From NCBI RefSeq assembly GCF_025154055.1, contig NZ_JAOALK010000012.1, positions 62,001 through 126,000 on the forward strand: 64,000 nt of DNA, written 5' to 3'. The notes under the pieces are model-generated. The model searched no databases, was not told the origin of the DNA, and saw only the letters and a program-made list of their open reading frames with translations. The position numbers and the translations under genes were made by a program. This stretch comes from Aquibacillus koreensis (lineage in GTDB: Bacteria > Bacillota > Bacilli > Bacillales > Amphibacillaceae). Below, piece by piece: positions 23,517 to 33,123 of this stretch (within the stretch, counting starts at the first letter, position 1; each line of letters opens with the position of its first letter).

Positions 23517-26500
23517 TCACTTACTTCTCCTAACTTTAAAAATCTTACTCTGTGGAATATTAGGATTGTGATGCACCACATACGCTTTAGAGAATCGGTA
23601 TAGATACTCTGATTCATGGGACTTAGGTGTTAAGATAATCATTTTCCGGTTCAATTCTTGTTCGTACAACTCAAACACCTTATCTTTACGCCCTTCATCA
23701 AGTGCGCTATCAAACTCATCTAAAACAATATAGCCTGGTGATGCCTGAATCGTTTGTAACAATGCTAGAGCAAACAATAAAGAACTAAGAGATTCTTCTC
23801 CACCTGAAACACCTTTACCTACCTTGCCTCCTCTTGCCTTTACGCTTACATCTTCTAATTTTCCTCGATGTCCTTCTTTCCGTGCTTTGATGTATAAGGC
23901 ATAGTGAATTTGATTATGTCTGTCCGTTCTCATATCCCAATCTATTTGCCCTTGAAAACCAAATAGAGACATATAATTAACAAATTTTTGATTTACACCA
24001 ATAACCTTCGTATTAATCGTATTCTCCAGATCTTCTTTGAGTTGTTCCATGCGTTCCGTATAATCTTCCAACAAGATTTTGGATTTTTTCACTTCATTTG
24101 CGGAGCGATCATATTCTTCTTTCATTTTTCTATAATTCTCCGGTGCTGCTTCATCAATATCTTTTTCGTTTACTGCATGATTGTATTGGATTTTCCCACT
24201 TTCTCGCATTTCTTCAGCATCAGATCTTGTTACACTTGGCAGTTCTGTAAGAGCTAAAGCAAAATCTTTCAGCTCCTTCTTCACAGAATCTATTAGCCTA
24301 TGACTCTCCCGCTTATTCGTCGAGTAATTCTCTTCGTTTGTTAAATATTCTTCAGACCGATTTTTAATCTGCCTTTCTATCTGTTCAATATCACGGTCTT
24401 TATAGACAATTTTTTCTCCTATGTCTTCTAAATCACGTTTTAATTTCTTTTCTTCACGTCGCTTCGAATCCAAATGATTAATTAGTTCATCATACTGTGT
24501 ATTCTTACTTTTCTCCTCTGCTTCTAGTTCAGTTATATATTGTTTCAGTTGTGTTACTTCTATGATTTTTTCCTTTTCTTTTGCAAATTGAATAAAAGTC
24601 TCCTGATATTGTGTATATCTCTCCACTTTATGTTTCCAGTCAGCTCGTTTCTCGTTCAACTGAGTCCATTCCGATTGAAACTTGTCCCTTTCATCTTCAA
24701 GCATTCGTTTTTCATTACTCAGATTGTCATACTTGTTCTTGCGCCATTCTCTTTCATTTTCTTTTATTATAAAAGCTTCAGCATCTTTTAGTGATTCATG
24801 TCTACGAAATAACGTACTATTTCTACGGCTTAATTCAGCAATCTCATTTGTTAGATTGCTAATTGCTTCAACAACTTTTTCAAGATCTTTCTCAACGAGT
24901 ATTTGATTATTTTTCAGGACTTTTTCACTTAGGATAATTTTCTTTTCCTCTTGTGGTCCCCTGATCCCTCTTGCATCTATAAGAAAGCCATTTTGGATCA
25001 TTGGCTTTTCTTCTTCAAAAAAGCTCTTTACCCACCATAATGCTTTTACTGCAAAAGGATAGAGTTTATCACTTAGATTTTCTTTTATTTTTATGTGTTG
25101 ACTAGCAAGATGAGAAATTGTTTTTTCAGGTACAATACTTTGCAAAGGCACGTAATATAAATCATTAGGCGCTTGAAAAGTATGCTTATTAACAAACATG
25201 GTATATTTTATCGTATCAAATAAATCTTCATCATTGGCTTTAGCTGCATCATCTAATGCCAAAAGCTCACGCAAAGGATAGACTTCGATATTTTGTTTGT
25301 TAAAATACTGGATCGCTGTTTCCTGACGAGGATTTAATACTCGATTATTTCTAAGATTGTCTAATTCTTTTGCTAGATTTTCTTTTTTTATGACAAGTTT
25401 TCCTTTTTCATCTTTGGCATCTTCTAACCGTTTTTCATTCACTTCCATCTCTCTTTGCACAACTTGACTACTTTGATATGCGTCAATCAGTTTTCGAACT
25501 TCTTGTTCTTTCTCACTGTCTTGGTCAATCATTACTTTTAGTTCAGCAATGTTCGGAATAAGTTCATCTATTTTTCGATTGTTACTTTCCACTTTTTGTT
25601 GCTTTTCTTCCATAGATGCACAAACTGATGTGTGTGTTTGTTCCGCACTGAGCAATGCAGCATTTACTTCTTCTTCAGTCATACCAATCCGCTCTACTTG
25701 ATTCGTAATCTCTTCTATTTCCTTAGAAATGGCATCTTTTTTGTCCTGGTTTTCTTTGATGGCTGATTGCAGATTATCTAGCTCTTCGCCTAGTTCTACT
25801 TCACGATTCTCCATCCGACTAATAGCATCCTGATACTGTTCAAGTTCCTCTTTCTTTTCGGCTTGCAGCAGGATATCTTGTTGCTTGCCCGAAATTTTCT
25901 CCTCTTTGTCTGCCCTAAGTGTCTCACTTTGCTTTCTTAAAGCATCCATCTGATCAAGATAGTATCTCTCCAACCATTTAAGAGCCGTAATATACTGTTT
26001 AAAACCATCTTCTAATCGCTGGTTTCGACTATGATACCTTTCTAATTCTCCTTTCTTATGATCCAACTGCAGTTTATTAAGTCTTTGCTTACTCTCTGCT
26101 ACCTGCAAAGTCTGTTGGGTTTCCTTAACAAGTTCCTTACTTTCTTCCCAGTTTTTTTGAATTTTATCGATGCCATTCATTTCACTAAAAATGCGAAATC
26201 GTTCTTCCGGATGCATGACAGCGAATTGGTTCACTTCTTTTTGATACCAAATTAAATATAATTCATCTGGGTCAATCGCATATTTATAGAGCAGCTGGTT
26301 TTTATATTCGGTGAAATTAAAGTTACGGTCACCAGATGAATATTTTGTTTCTCGTTCCCATTCATCAATGGACTCACCTTCTTGAATATAGAATTCTCTC
26401 TTTACAGGATCACCTGGTTTCTGTTCGACATCGATCCGAAACTGAACAAACTGTGGGGCATCAACTTTGACTTTTCCATCATTTTTAAAAAGGAGTTCAA

Positions 26501-26720
26501 TTTTTGCTCGCCACGTTTTATCCTGTGGTAGATTGTTTGACTTTAACCCCTCGAGGTCGACCTTACTTGAGTAAAGAACGCCACCCATACAAAACGTAAC
26601 CGTTGATTTCCCAGCACCATTCGGTCCAGATATAAGAATATGTTCATCCTTTTGAGAAAAATCCATTACTGTTGGCGTATAGTCACGAACCCCTGAAAAC
26701 TTAAGTCTCCATGGTATCAT
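23517..26720 (-). CDS. jetC: Wadjet JetC: SMC/MukB-like ATPase
   Basis: The motor of a Wadjet complex, 1067 residues. The N-terminal head has Walker A GPNGAGKST at residues 32-40; long coiled-coil arms (about 180-480 and 620-880) flank a hinge; the C-terminal head carries the ABC signature GKGVSGGEESLSSLL and Walker B YIVLDEFDSALDEG. Shorter than MukB (about 1480), as expected for JetC. Known Wadjet complexes extrude DNA loops and cut small circular plasmids. ATG at 26720 overlaps the end of jetB by 20 bases and has GGAGG eight bases upstream. Last gene of the operon. Confidence 0.92.
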   Translation of the reverse strand: MIPWRLKFSGVRDYTPTVMDFSQKDEHILISGPNGAGKSTVTFCMGGVLYSSKVDLEGLKSNNLPQDKTWRAKIELLFKNDGKVKVDAPQFVQFRIDVEQKPGDPVKREFYIQEGESIDEWERETKYSSGDRNFNFTEYKNQLLYKYAIDPDELYLIWYQKEVNQFAVMHPEERFRIFSEMNGIDKIQKNWEESKELVKETQQTLQVAESKQRLNKLQLDHKKGELERYHSRNQRLEDGFKQYITALKWLERYYLDQMDALRKQSETLRADKEEKISGKQQDILLQAEKKEELEQYQDAISRMENREVELGEELDNLQSAIKENQDKKDAISKEIEEITNQVERIGMTEEEVNAALLSAEQTHTSVCASMEEKQQKVESNNRKIDELIPNIAELKVMIDQDSEKEQEVRKLIDAYQSSQVVQREMEVNEKRLEDAKDEKGKLVIKKENLAKELDNLRNNRVLNPRQETAIQYFNKQNIEVYPLRELLALDDAAKANDEDLFDTIKYTMFVNKHTFQAPNDLYYVPLQSIVPEKTISHLASQHIKIKENLSDKLYPFAVKALWWVKSFFEEEKPMIQNGFLIDARGIRGPQEEKKIILSEKVLKNNQILVEKDLEKVVEAISNLTNEIAELSRRNSTLFRRHESLKDAEAFIIKENEREWRKNKYDNLSNEKRMLEDERDKFQSEWTQLNEKRADWKHKVERYTQYQETFIQFAKEKEKIIEVTQLKQYITELEAEEKSKNTQYDELINHLDSKRREEKKLKRDLEDIGEKIVYKDRDIEQIERQIKNRSEEYLTNEENYSTNKRESHRLIDSVKKELKDFALALTELPSVTRSDAEEMRESGKIQYNHAVNEKDIDEAAPENYRKMKEEYDRSANEVKKSKILLEDYTERMEQLKEDLENTINTKVIGVNQKFVNYMSLFGFQGQIDWDMRTDRHNQIHYALYIKARKEGHRGKLEDVSVKARGGKVGKGVSGGEESLSSLLFALALLQTIQASPGYIVLDEFDSALDEGRKDKVFELYEQELNRKMIILTPKSHESEYLYRFSKAYVVHHNPNIPQSKIFKVRRSK

Positions 26721-27408
26721 TATTCATGCCTCCATTCATGTTGTAGCGTTTAAAGAAGCGTAAGACATCGTCCATGTGTAATTGATTCGATTGACTAAAC
26801 TCCGTATATCTTCGTAAAAATGAATCTGAAAATAGATGAGCACCTATAGATGTAAGCTGGTAGGCTTCTTCTTCTGAACTTGTGTCGTATATTTCAATGG
26901 CACCGATTTTTTTTAGTGGGTCGAGATTAGCCTGGATTTTTCTAGTTACTTGCAATGACTCATGTCCGAAACTATTAATTATTTGGGAAAAGAGTGTATA
27001 TTCATTTTGCAATACTTCTTGATGATAAAAAATGAACATAAGAATAGCTAGGCTTTCTTTGTTTAACAACGTTTTCGCTTGCTTTGCCGGCACTCGCATG
27101 AGTGCCACAACTTGGTTGCGTCGCTCATCATAAATCACTTTAAAGTAACGACTGACCGCTTGGTTTACTCGTTTGAGAAAAGAAAAGAATGCTTGGTTCT
27201 CTGACTCTCCTATGATCTTTTCTACTTCTTTACGCGAAAGCCCAAAATTGCCACTTCTAATCGTTGCAGATGAAGAAAAAAGAATCTGCATGAATGCAAG
27301 CTCTTCTTCTTTGGATAAAACTCCCTGAATCGATTGTAAAGCTGCTAATGGATTAACATTCGTTTCCTCTTCCTCGTTTTCGAACTCCATAGGTTCCTTG
27401 TTCATCAT
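26701..27408 (-). CDS. jetB: Wadjet JetB: MukE/kite-like subunit (DUF4194)
   Basis: A 235-residue winged-helix subunit, placed and sized as JetB. Acidic N-terminus (FENEEEETNVNP), then the helical core 'LAALQSIQGVLSKEEELAFMQILFSSSATIRSGNFGLSRKEVEKII'. JetB dimerises and bridges JetA and the JetC heads. The ATG at 27408 is preferred (GGAGGTG five bases upstream), which overlaps the end of jetA by 56 bases; longer starts have no site. Confidence 0.85.
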   Translation of the reverse strand: MMNKEPMEFENEEEETNVNPLAALQSIQGVLSKEEELAFMQILFSSSATIRSGNFGLSRKEVEKIIGESENQAFFSFLKRVNQAVSRYFKVIYDERRNQVVALMRVPAKQAKTLLNKESLAILMFIFYHQEVLQNEYTLFSQIINSFGHESLQVTRKIQANLDPLKKIGAIEIYDTSSEEEAYQLTSIGAHLFSDSFLRRYTEFSQSNQLHMDDVLRFFKRYNMNGGMNNDTMET

Positions 27409-28780
27409 CACTCCACCTCCAATCACGATTTTCTTTATTATCCTTATCATAGAGTTCCTTTTTTGCACGTTCATCAATAGCAGCTTTGTTATTTGCCACT
27501 AATGCAGAAACCCCAATCAACCCGTTAAGAACATCACTCCACTTGGAAGAACCTGCACGAACAATTAACTCATCAAGTCCTGACTCTTCTACTTCCTCTA
27601 AATAAGCTTCAATTCGCTCGGTATGAATCATTTGTTTCGTCATTTGCCATTTGGAGTCTCCCATTATTTCCTCCAACTGATCTTCCATAATTTCTTCTGT
27701 GTCTAAATATTCTTCTTCGATCGTTTCTTCTATTTCTTCTGTGATAGGTTCATAGTTTTCAATATAGCTAATTCCCTCATCAATGGCCATTGGAGAAATA
27801 GGGGCAGCAAATTTAACCGGGGCCCAAAGACCGTCTATTTCTTCATCTTCGTATTGTCCTTGTTCCATAAAACTAAGGATCTGATGGGCATTTGGAATCT
27901 CAGATCCAATTGGGGGATCAAATGATTTCACAATGAACGTTCTAAACGCTTCTGGTTGAATCCTGTGGTTAAAATCCGTGTCTTGCAAGTGTGCAAATTT
28001 AAGAATTTTATTAATAGTTCCAAGACTAATCTTTGTTCCATCACTTATCGCTGTTGTACCTCTTTGTTTAATATCTGCAAAAACAAGCTCTTGGTCGATT
28101 GTTTCGAACTTCTCTAGACGCTCTGCCATCTTACCTTCCAGTTCTTTCATTAAATGATGGATCACTTCTACTTGGGTTAGTGCATTACGATCGGCTAAAT
28201 ATTCAAGCTCCCTCTCATGCAGGAGTAGGACAGCTTCTTCCACATTTTTAATCATGCTAGCGAGCTTATTCCCACCAGAAATCCCTTTGTCATCATAGGC
28301 TTCACTTAATTCCGCATCTCTTTTTGCTTGAAATAGCGATCTTGCCACGTCATCATTGAGATAATATGCGAGAGAATCATTTGCTAAACGGATCAATACA
28401 TCCATCATTCGTTTCCCGACATCACGCATCTTGATTCGTTTAGCCGTCTTCGTAACCCAATTAAATTTTCCTAAAACGAAAACTAAATGTTTCATGTACG
28501 CGTGCGTGATTGCTTCATCATAGCCATAGACATTGCGGTAGCGATAAAATAGAGTTTCCTCACTTTCAATCGGCTCAGCGATACCAAGTGCTTCTTGGTT
28601 AATAATGTTTAACACTCTTAAAAATCGAAGTACATGGATGGGAGATTGAAAATATTCCTTATCACTCAGTTCAGTCAACACACCAGAAAGTTGTGCTATA
28701 TCACGCATAGATTGGAGTAGTTCTGGTTTGTCGTCAGTCATATCAAAGATCGATATTAATGGTTGATCCACATTTTCCAC
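27353..28780 (-). CDS. jetA: Wadjet JetA: MukF/kleisin-like subunit
   Basis: A 475-residue protein in the position of the kleisin of the complex, which closes the ring around the SMC heads. N-terminal winged-helix-like part to about residue 120, central helical/coiled part, and a very acidic linker near 345-365 (EEIEETIEEEYLDTEEIMED) before the C-terminal helical domain. No enzymatic motif is seen, as expected. Starts with GTG (GGGGGAG seven bases upstream) and overlaps jetD by 25 bases. Identification rests mainly on operon context with jetC and jetD. Confidence 0.85.
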   Translation of the reverse strand: MENVDQPLISIFDMTDDKPELLQSMRDIAQLSGVLTELSDKEYFQSPIHVLRFLRVLNIINQEALGIAEPIESEETLFYRYRNVYGYDEAITHAYMKHLVFVLGKFNWVTKTAKRIKMRDVGKRMMDVLIRLANDSLAYYLNDDVARSLFQAKRDAELSEAYDDKGISGGNKLASMIKNVEEAVLLLHERELEYLADRNALTQVEVIHHLMKELEGKMAERLEKFETIDQELVFADIKQRGTTAISDGTKISLGTINKILKFAHLQDTDFNHRIQPEAFRTFIVKSFDPPIGSEIPNAHQILSFMEQGQYEDEEIDGLWAPVKFAAPISPMAIDEGISYIENYEPITEEIEETIEEEYLDTEEIMEDQLEEIMGDSKWQMTKQMIHTERIEAYLEEVEESGLDELIVRAGSSKWSDVLNGLIGVSALVANNKAAIDERAKKELYDKDNKENRDWRWSDDEQGTYGVRKRGRGNEC

Positions 28781-30078
28781 TGTTCTACTCCCCCAATTTC
28801 TTGTTCCTGCTCTTCTTCACTTGTTTGTATCAACTGTTTATACTTTCGCTCAAATGTTTCCCAATCGGTAACAACCGATAATGGTGGAACAATCCATGTA
28901 GTCATTGCATTCGCACCCTGTGTTAATTCATAGAGATATTTTGCAATTGTTAACCCTGCTTCGTCCACATCCGTCCAAATAATAACCTGGTTAACACTCT
29001 TCACCAATTGCGTAATTAATGCTTTATGAGCAGACCGAACTTGTCCATCCACCCCTAACACAAAGCTTTTTGTCTCTCTCAAAAACGCTTCTTCGTAAGC
29101 CATTCGTGTAAGTACTCCCCTGTTTTCAACTAACCATAATACATCTGACTCTGTACGAAACGTATCCGAAAAAACAGCTAAGTCTGTCGTAGCATGCACA
29201 CTACCATAACCAAAGTTCGAATACTTCCCTTGCATTTGTCCAGCGAAAAATAATGGGGTAATGGTACCCATACTTGCTAGCCCTAACAATTGGATTGGGC
29301 GATGAAGTAATTCCTCTGCTTCTTGAACAAATTCTTTCTTATACGAGTCGAATTGTTTTGAACCACCAATTTGTCTGTAGTAGGTAGCCCCAATTTGTTT
29401 CCAATCAAATTGCGTTTCTGTACATGCTAGTTGATACAGAACAACTAAAAAATGCATGAATAACAGTTGTTTCTTCAAGCGCCAATCCGGATAAAGATTT
29501 CCCAGAGGTTTCGTCTCTCCATCTAAAACCTTCTCTGTATCCCTCGCTATTCTATCTAGCACATTTTCCAATATCGAAACAACAGCAACACGTTGGTCTT
29601 CATCGAAGTTTAAGACGGTAGTATGTTTTACTTCACTCCACCGATTTTTCCACTCAACGAGTAGTTCTCTATTCTCATTTTCTATTTTCGCTTGTAATTG
29701 TAGCTGTTGCTGATAGAGAACAAAACCTGTTCTGTATTGTTCTGTTTTCACTGTCCGCTCATCTCTTTCTAAGCGAATTTCGCGAATAACCCAACCAGCT
29801 CTAACCCATTCATAAGTCTCCTCCGAAAGGGGAATACGCTTCTTACTTTTTGGACTTTTAAAAGTCTGTATTAGATTTGTAGGAATACGATCACTTTCTT
29901 CTAAACTAGTATTTCTACTAACCATAATCTTCGCAACAACTCTTCGGGTCCTAGCTGTTTGCTTCATGATTGGTATATGGATAATGCCATTCTGCTCCTC
30001 GGCATCGATGACATATAATTTTTCATTCTTTAATAAGATGTGGCTCTGTATATAATTTTGCAATTCTGATGAAATCAA
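28756..30078 (-). CDS. jetD: Wadjet JetD: TOPRIM nuclease subunit
   Basis: The DNA-cutting subunit, about 440 residues, related to topoisomerase VI A. The C-terminal half carries the TOPRIM signs: LWLVENRGVLTR (the conserved acidic residue) near 300 and IIWTDVDEAGLTIAKYL (DxD) near 375. The N-terminal 280 residues include winged-helix and arm regions. JetD cleaves plasmid DNA once the motor has stalled. I use TTG at 30078 because AAGGGAGGT lies six bases before it; the frame extends 47 codons further up but without a site. First gene of the D-A-B-C operon. Confidence 0.87.
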   Translation of the reverse strand: MISSELQNYIQSHILLKNEKLYVIDAEEQNGIIHIPIMKQTARTRRVVAKIMVSRNTSLEESDRIPTNLIQTFKSPKSKKRIPLSEETYEWVRAGWVIREIRLERDERTVKTEQYRTGFVLYQQQLQLQAKIENENRELLVEWKNRWSEVKHTTVLNFDEDQRVAVVSILENVLDRIARDTEKVLDGETKPLGNLYPDWRLKKQLLFMHFLVVLYQLACTETQFDWKQIGATYYRQIGGSKQFDSYKKEFVQEAEELLHRPIQLLGLASMGTITPLFFAGQMQGKYSNFGYGSVHATTDLAVFSDTFRTESDVLWLVENRGVLTRMAYEEAFLRETKSFVLGVDGQVRSAHKALITQLVKSVNQVIIWTDVDEAGLTIAKYLYELTQGANAMTTWIVPPLSVVTDWETFERKYKQLIQTSEEEQEQEIGGVEQWKMWINH

Positions 30079-30281
30079 GGTATAACCTCCCTTATCACGA
30101 TACCATTTTATCATAGTGATAGAGGGTATAACGATTGGTATAGAGTGGAAATCCAAGAACCAACTATAAAAAAATAACATCCATATCATTAAAACTTTAA
30201 AAATAATAAAAAAAATCATATATTTCCCACACTCATTGCATTAAAATAAAATAGAAGTCTATTTTAAAAGGAGTGATAGAT

Positions 30282-31022
30282 ATGGATCAATATAAATTTA
30301 ATAGACATGATAGTAATCTGATTGTAAATGCAATTGTAGAGGGTTATCGAGACTACATCGAACACCGAAAGGAACGTCAGCGTCATATGGCAATTAGTTC
30401 TGCATTCGCATGGACCAAAGGCAACTTTATCGAAAGTAAGATTGCAGAAATTGGTGGTGAACTAAACTTCACTTACAAGAAAGCAAAAGCAGGATTAACA
30501 TGGGATTACTTGCAATTCATTCATGGGGATAAAAACCAGCTTTTCTTAATTAAAAATGCAGCCTACTTTAACGAAAAATGCTTCTCTCAAGCTTTACTAC
30601 CTACTACAAATAAAGGACAAATTCGCTCTTATCTTCATGAACTTTCAAAAATCAATAAAGACCTTACATTTGAAAATGCTACTCCCCAAGAAGAAAACTC
30701 CACCGAGAAAAGTGAACAGCTCTCATTCTTTATATCAGAAAGACAGGTAAGGAATGATCTTCAGGATTTTCAAGCAGCGTACGATGAATTTCATATTCTT
30801 ACTTACAAAATTGATGACGCCTACCAAATAGCTGAAATCATGCATTATTTGCCAAATCCAGAAGATAATATAGCCTATAAAATAGAGGATCTTTCGGAGT
30901 ATATATCTGGTGCAGAATTATCAGATGAAGAACGAGATGTCATTGCGCCAGATCAAGACAATGATATAATAGATCCTGCAGCATTCGATATTGGAATATT
31001 TGAAGAAGCGGAAGAAAAGTAA
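30282..31022 (+). CDS. Unknown protein, DUF5986-like, partner of the XRE/ImmA protein
   Basis: A 246-residue soluble protein with no catalytic motif I can recognise; it resembles DUF5986-type proteins from memory. Features: a basic N-terminal helix (EHRKERQRHMAISSAF), a central 'GLTWDYLQFIHGDKNQLFLIKNAAYFNE' block that looks like a strand-rich ligand fold, and an acidic tail (SDEERDVIAPDQDNDIIDP). AAGGAG lies eight bases before the ATG. It is 28 bases upstream of the XRE/ImmA gene and divergent from the Wadjet operon, sharing its intergenic region, so the pair may regulate or accompany Wadjet. Confidence 0.75.
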   Translation: MDQYKFNRHDSNLIVNAIVEGYRDYIEHRKERQRHMAISSAFAWTKGNFIESKIAEIGGELNFTYKKAKAGLTWDYLQFIHGDKNQLFLIKNAAYFNEKCFSQALLPTTNKGQIRSYLHELSKINKDLTFENATPQEENSTEKSEQLSFFISERQVRNDLQDFQAAYDEFHILTYKIDDAYQIAEIMHYLPNPEDNIAYKIEDLSEYISGAELSDEERDVIAPDQDNDIIDPAAFDIGIFEEAEEK

Positions 31023-31050
31023 AAAGTACTTAAGATAAGAGGGAGCGTTT

Positions 31051-32250
31051 ATGTTTATTGGTGAAAATTTAACTAATCTTCGTATTATGTATGGATATTC
31101 ACGCAAACAACTCTCTGATATGTTACATGTAACAGAACAGGCAGTTTGGCAATACGAAAATAACTATACATCGCCTAAAATGCAAGTTGTAAATGATTTA
31201 AAAACTATTTTTGATGTGAAAAGTAAGTATTTCTATAATGAAGACGTTCTAAGCCAATATTTTACAACGGATAATATTTCTGTCATGAATATCGCTTACC
31301 GTTCTAAAGTGATGAATATGATAGCAAAGACACAATCCGAGGCAAAACATATCGAGTTCCTGGATAGCTTTGTTAACTATATAACCGCTAAATTAACTTA
31401 TCCAACTCAGAAAATCATTCAATTACGAAACAAAGTAATTGATTACTTAAACACATCTGAAGGGGATAGGAAAACACAAATAGACTACGTAGCAAAATTG
31501 GCAAGAAAAGAACTAGGCCTTCGCTCCGATACAAATGATCATCTACTCTTTTTAATAGAAAAAAGTGGTGCATTTGTATTTGAAAAAGCGATCGGAGAAG
31601 AAGTGGATGCTTATAGTTTATGGACGAATGAGGATCGAGCCTTCATTATTCTAGGTAATCTAAAGCGATCAGCTTCTCGTAGAAATTTCGATATCGCACA
31701 TGAACTTGGCCACTTATTGCTTCATTATAAAGCAGAATTTACTAACTTAGACCGTAAAGAACATAAGACTTTTGAAAATGAAGCAAATCAGTTTGCAGGA
31801 GCATTTCTATTACCGGAAGAAACGCTTTTATCAGACTTAAAAGCAATTGTTCAACCAACAAATCCAGATGCCTATATGGACTTAAAAGAGAAATGGACTA
31901 CCTCTCTCCAAGTCCTAGGCTACCGTGCACTTCACTTGGGTTTGTTAGATGCCAAAAGTCATCGTAATTTTTATGCAGCACTTCATCGTAAAGGTTATTT
32001 AGAAAAAGAGCCTCTAGATGAAACATTACCTATACAAAAACCACAGAAAGTAAAGTCTATCATCAACCTGGTTGTAAATAAAGGAATGCTTGATCTTCGC
32101 CATATGATTGAAAATGATTGGATGGTGGAACTTTCTTTTATGCACAGAATAACAGGAATTGATTTGAAGTTTTTCAGGAGTTATATGGTGGAAGAACAGG
32201 ATTTTGGATTGGGGAATGTAACTGAGTTGTCCGTGGGGGTTAATAAGTAA
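31051..32250 (+). CDS. XRE-type HTH and ImmA/IrrE metallopeptidase fusion
   Basis: A 399-residue protein. Residues 3-60 form a Cro/C1 helix-turn-helix (NLTNLRIMYGYSRKQLSDMLHVTEQAVWQYEN); residues 150-330 form an ImmA/IrrE domain with zinc motif HELGH at 217-221 and a downstream Glu in ENEANQFAGAFLLP. Relatives cleave phage or element repressors, or control toxin-like partners. GAGGGAG precedes the ATG. It pairs with the gene before it and is closed by its own terminator. As neighbours of a Wadjet operon, these two are good candidates for control of defence or for a separate toxin-antitoxin-like unit. Confidence 0.87.
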   Translation: MFIGENLTNLRIMYGYSRKQLSDMLHVTEQAVWQYENNYTSPKMQVVNDLKTIFDVKSKYFYNEDVLSQYFTTDNISVMNIAYRSKVMNMIAKTQSEAKHIEFLDSFVNYITAKLTYPTQKIIQLRNKVIDYLNTSEGDRKTQIDYVAKLARKELGLRSDTNDHLLFLIEKSGAFVFEKAIGEEVDAYSLWTNEDRAFIILGNLKRSASRRNFDIAHELGHLLLHYKAEFTNLDRKEHKTFENEANQFAGAFLLPEETLLSDLKAIVQPTNPDAYMDLKEKWTTSLQVLGYRALHLGLLDAKSHRNFYAALHRKGYLEKEPLDETLPIQKPQKVKSIINLVVNKGMLDLRHMIENDWMVELSFMHRITGIDLKFFRSYMVEEQDFGLGNVTELSVGVNK

Positions 32251-32263
32251 GAGTTATTAAATA

Positions 32264-32328
32264 GTGCCTGTAACTACTCGTGGAATTTCAAATTTGACAA
32301 TCACGAGAAGTCACAGGCTTTTTTTATT
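32264..32328 (+). terminator. Terminator of the XRE/ImmA operon, repeat-derived
   Basis: Stem GCCTGT-ACT-CTCGTG/CACGAG-AGT-ACAGGC followed by TTTTTTTATTTT; the arm belongs to the dispersed AGTGCCTGT family. Confidence 0.85.
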
Positions 32329-32475
32329 TTAAAGGTCTGGTCTAAATCTTACATGCGCTAATGGATTACGATCACTGAAATGTACCACCTCTAACATATT
32401 TCTCACCACCGAGTGCCAAAGGTTGTACCAGTAAATGATAGGTGCTTTACGGAATAATTTTGTGCAGTTCTTGCT
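32329..32475 (-). pseudogene. 3' end of an unidentified gene
   Basis: About 48 sense codons on the minus strand end in TAA at 32329-32331 (…YWYNLWHSVVRNMLEVVHFSD, then RNPLAHVRFRPDL) with no start; upstream the frame is lost. Composition looks like real protein. Family not recognised. It abuts the repeat-derived terminator. 32476-32690 shows no gene. Confidence 0.4.
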
Positions 32476-32700
32476 ATGCCTACGATAGATTTACCCTAGT
32501 ATTACGTAGTAGACCAAAACTGCGCGACAAGGATCTTCCGTGTTTGATGACTATAGTAAAAATGAACGGAAAGCAACAAGCAGTTTAGTCGAAGTTTAAA
32601 AACAACGATATTGACTTCCTTCCAGTCTAGTGATAGACTCATTTACATTACAGACATTAAGAGTCCTTAATATCTTTTTTAAAACATCAGGAGGTTATAT

Positions 32701-33102
32701 ATGAGATATTCAAACGCAACAAACTACGCTTTGCATACGATGGTCCATTTAATGCTGCAACCAGGGGACAGCTCGATGGGAGTGCAGGAGTTAGCCGAAA
32801 TGCAACAGCTCTCCCCGACTTACCTTTCTAAGATATTAACCAAACTTGCGAAAGCAGGTTTGATCGAGTCGACGCCTGGTGCGAAGGGCGGCTATAAAAT
32901 CTCAAGAAAAAAACATGAAATATCCTTTTTAGATGTTATTCATGCGACGGAAGGAGATACAAGCTTATTCGACTGCTCCATTCATCATGAAGGCTGTTTG
33001 ATTGAAAACGTAATGAGACAGGCAGAGGAAAATATGAAAGCAGAACTTAAATCAAAACTTTTGATCCATATTGCTAACGAGGCAGTATCTAAGCAGAAAT
33101 AA
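32701..33102 (+). CDS. Rrf2-family transcriptional regulator
   Basis: A 133-residue winged-helix regulator starting MRYSNATNYALHTMVHL, typical of Rrf2. HTH lies around residues 27-50; Cys92 and Cys99 (DCSIHHEGC) match two of the ligands that hold Fe-S clusters in IscR/NsrR/RsrR-like members, while the third is not obvious, so it may sense redox or thiol stress without a standard cluster. AGGAGG precedes the ATG. It leads a three-gene unit with a flavin thiol-reductase-like enzyme and a methyltransferase, which it probably controls. Confidence 0.9.
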   Translation: MRYSNATNYALHTMVHLMLQPGDSSMGVQELAEMQQLSPTYLSKILTKLAKAGLIESTPGAKGGYKISRKKHEISFLDVIHATEGDTSLFDCSIHHEGCLIENVMRQAEENMKAELKSKLLIHIANEAVSKQK

Positions 33103-33123
33103 AAAATAGAAGGAGTGAACAAG

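Noticed and set aside
24540..24791. Phe-rich plus-strand frame opposite jetC coiled coil
   Set aside because: Complement of Lys/Glu-rich codons always gives Phe/Leu/Ser; not real.
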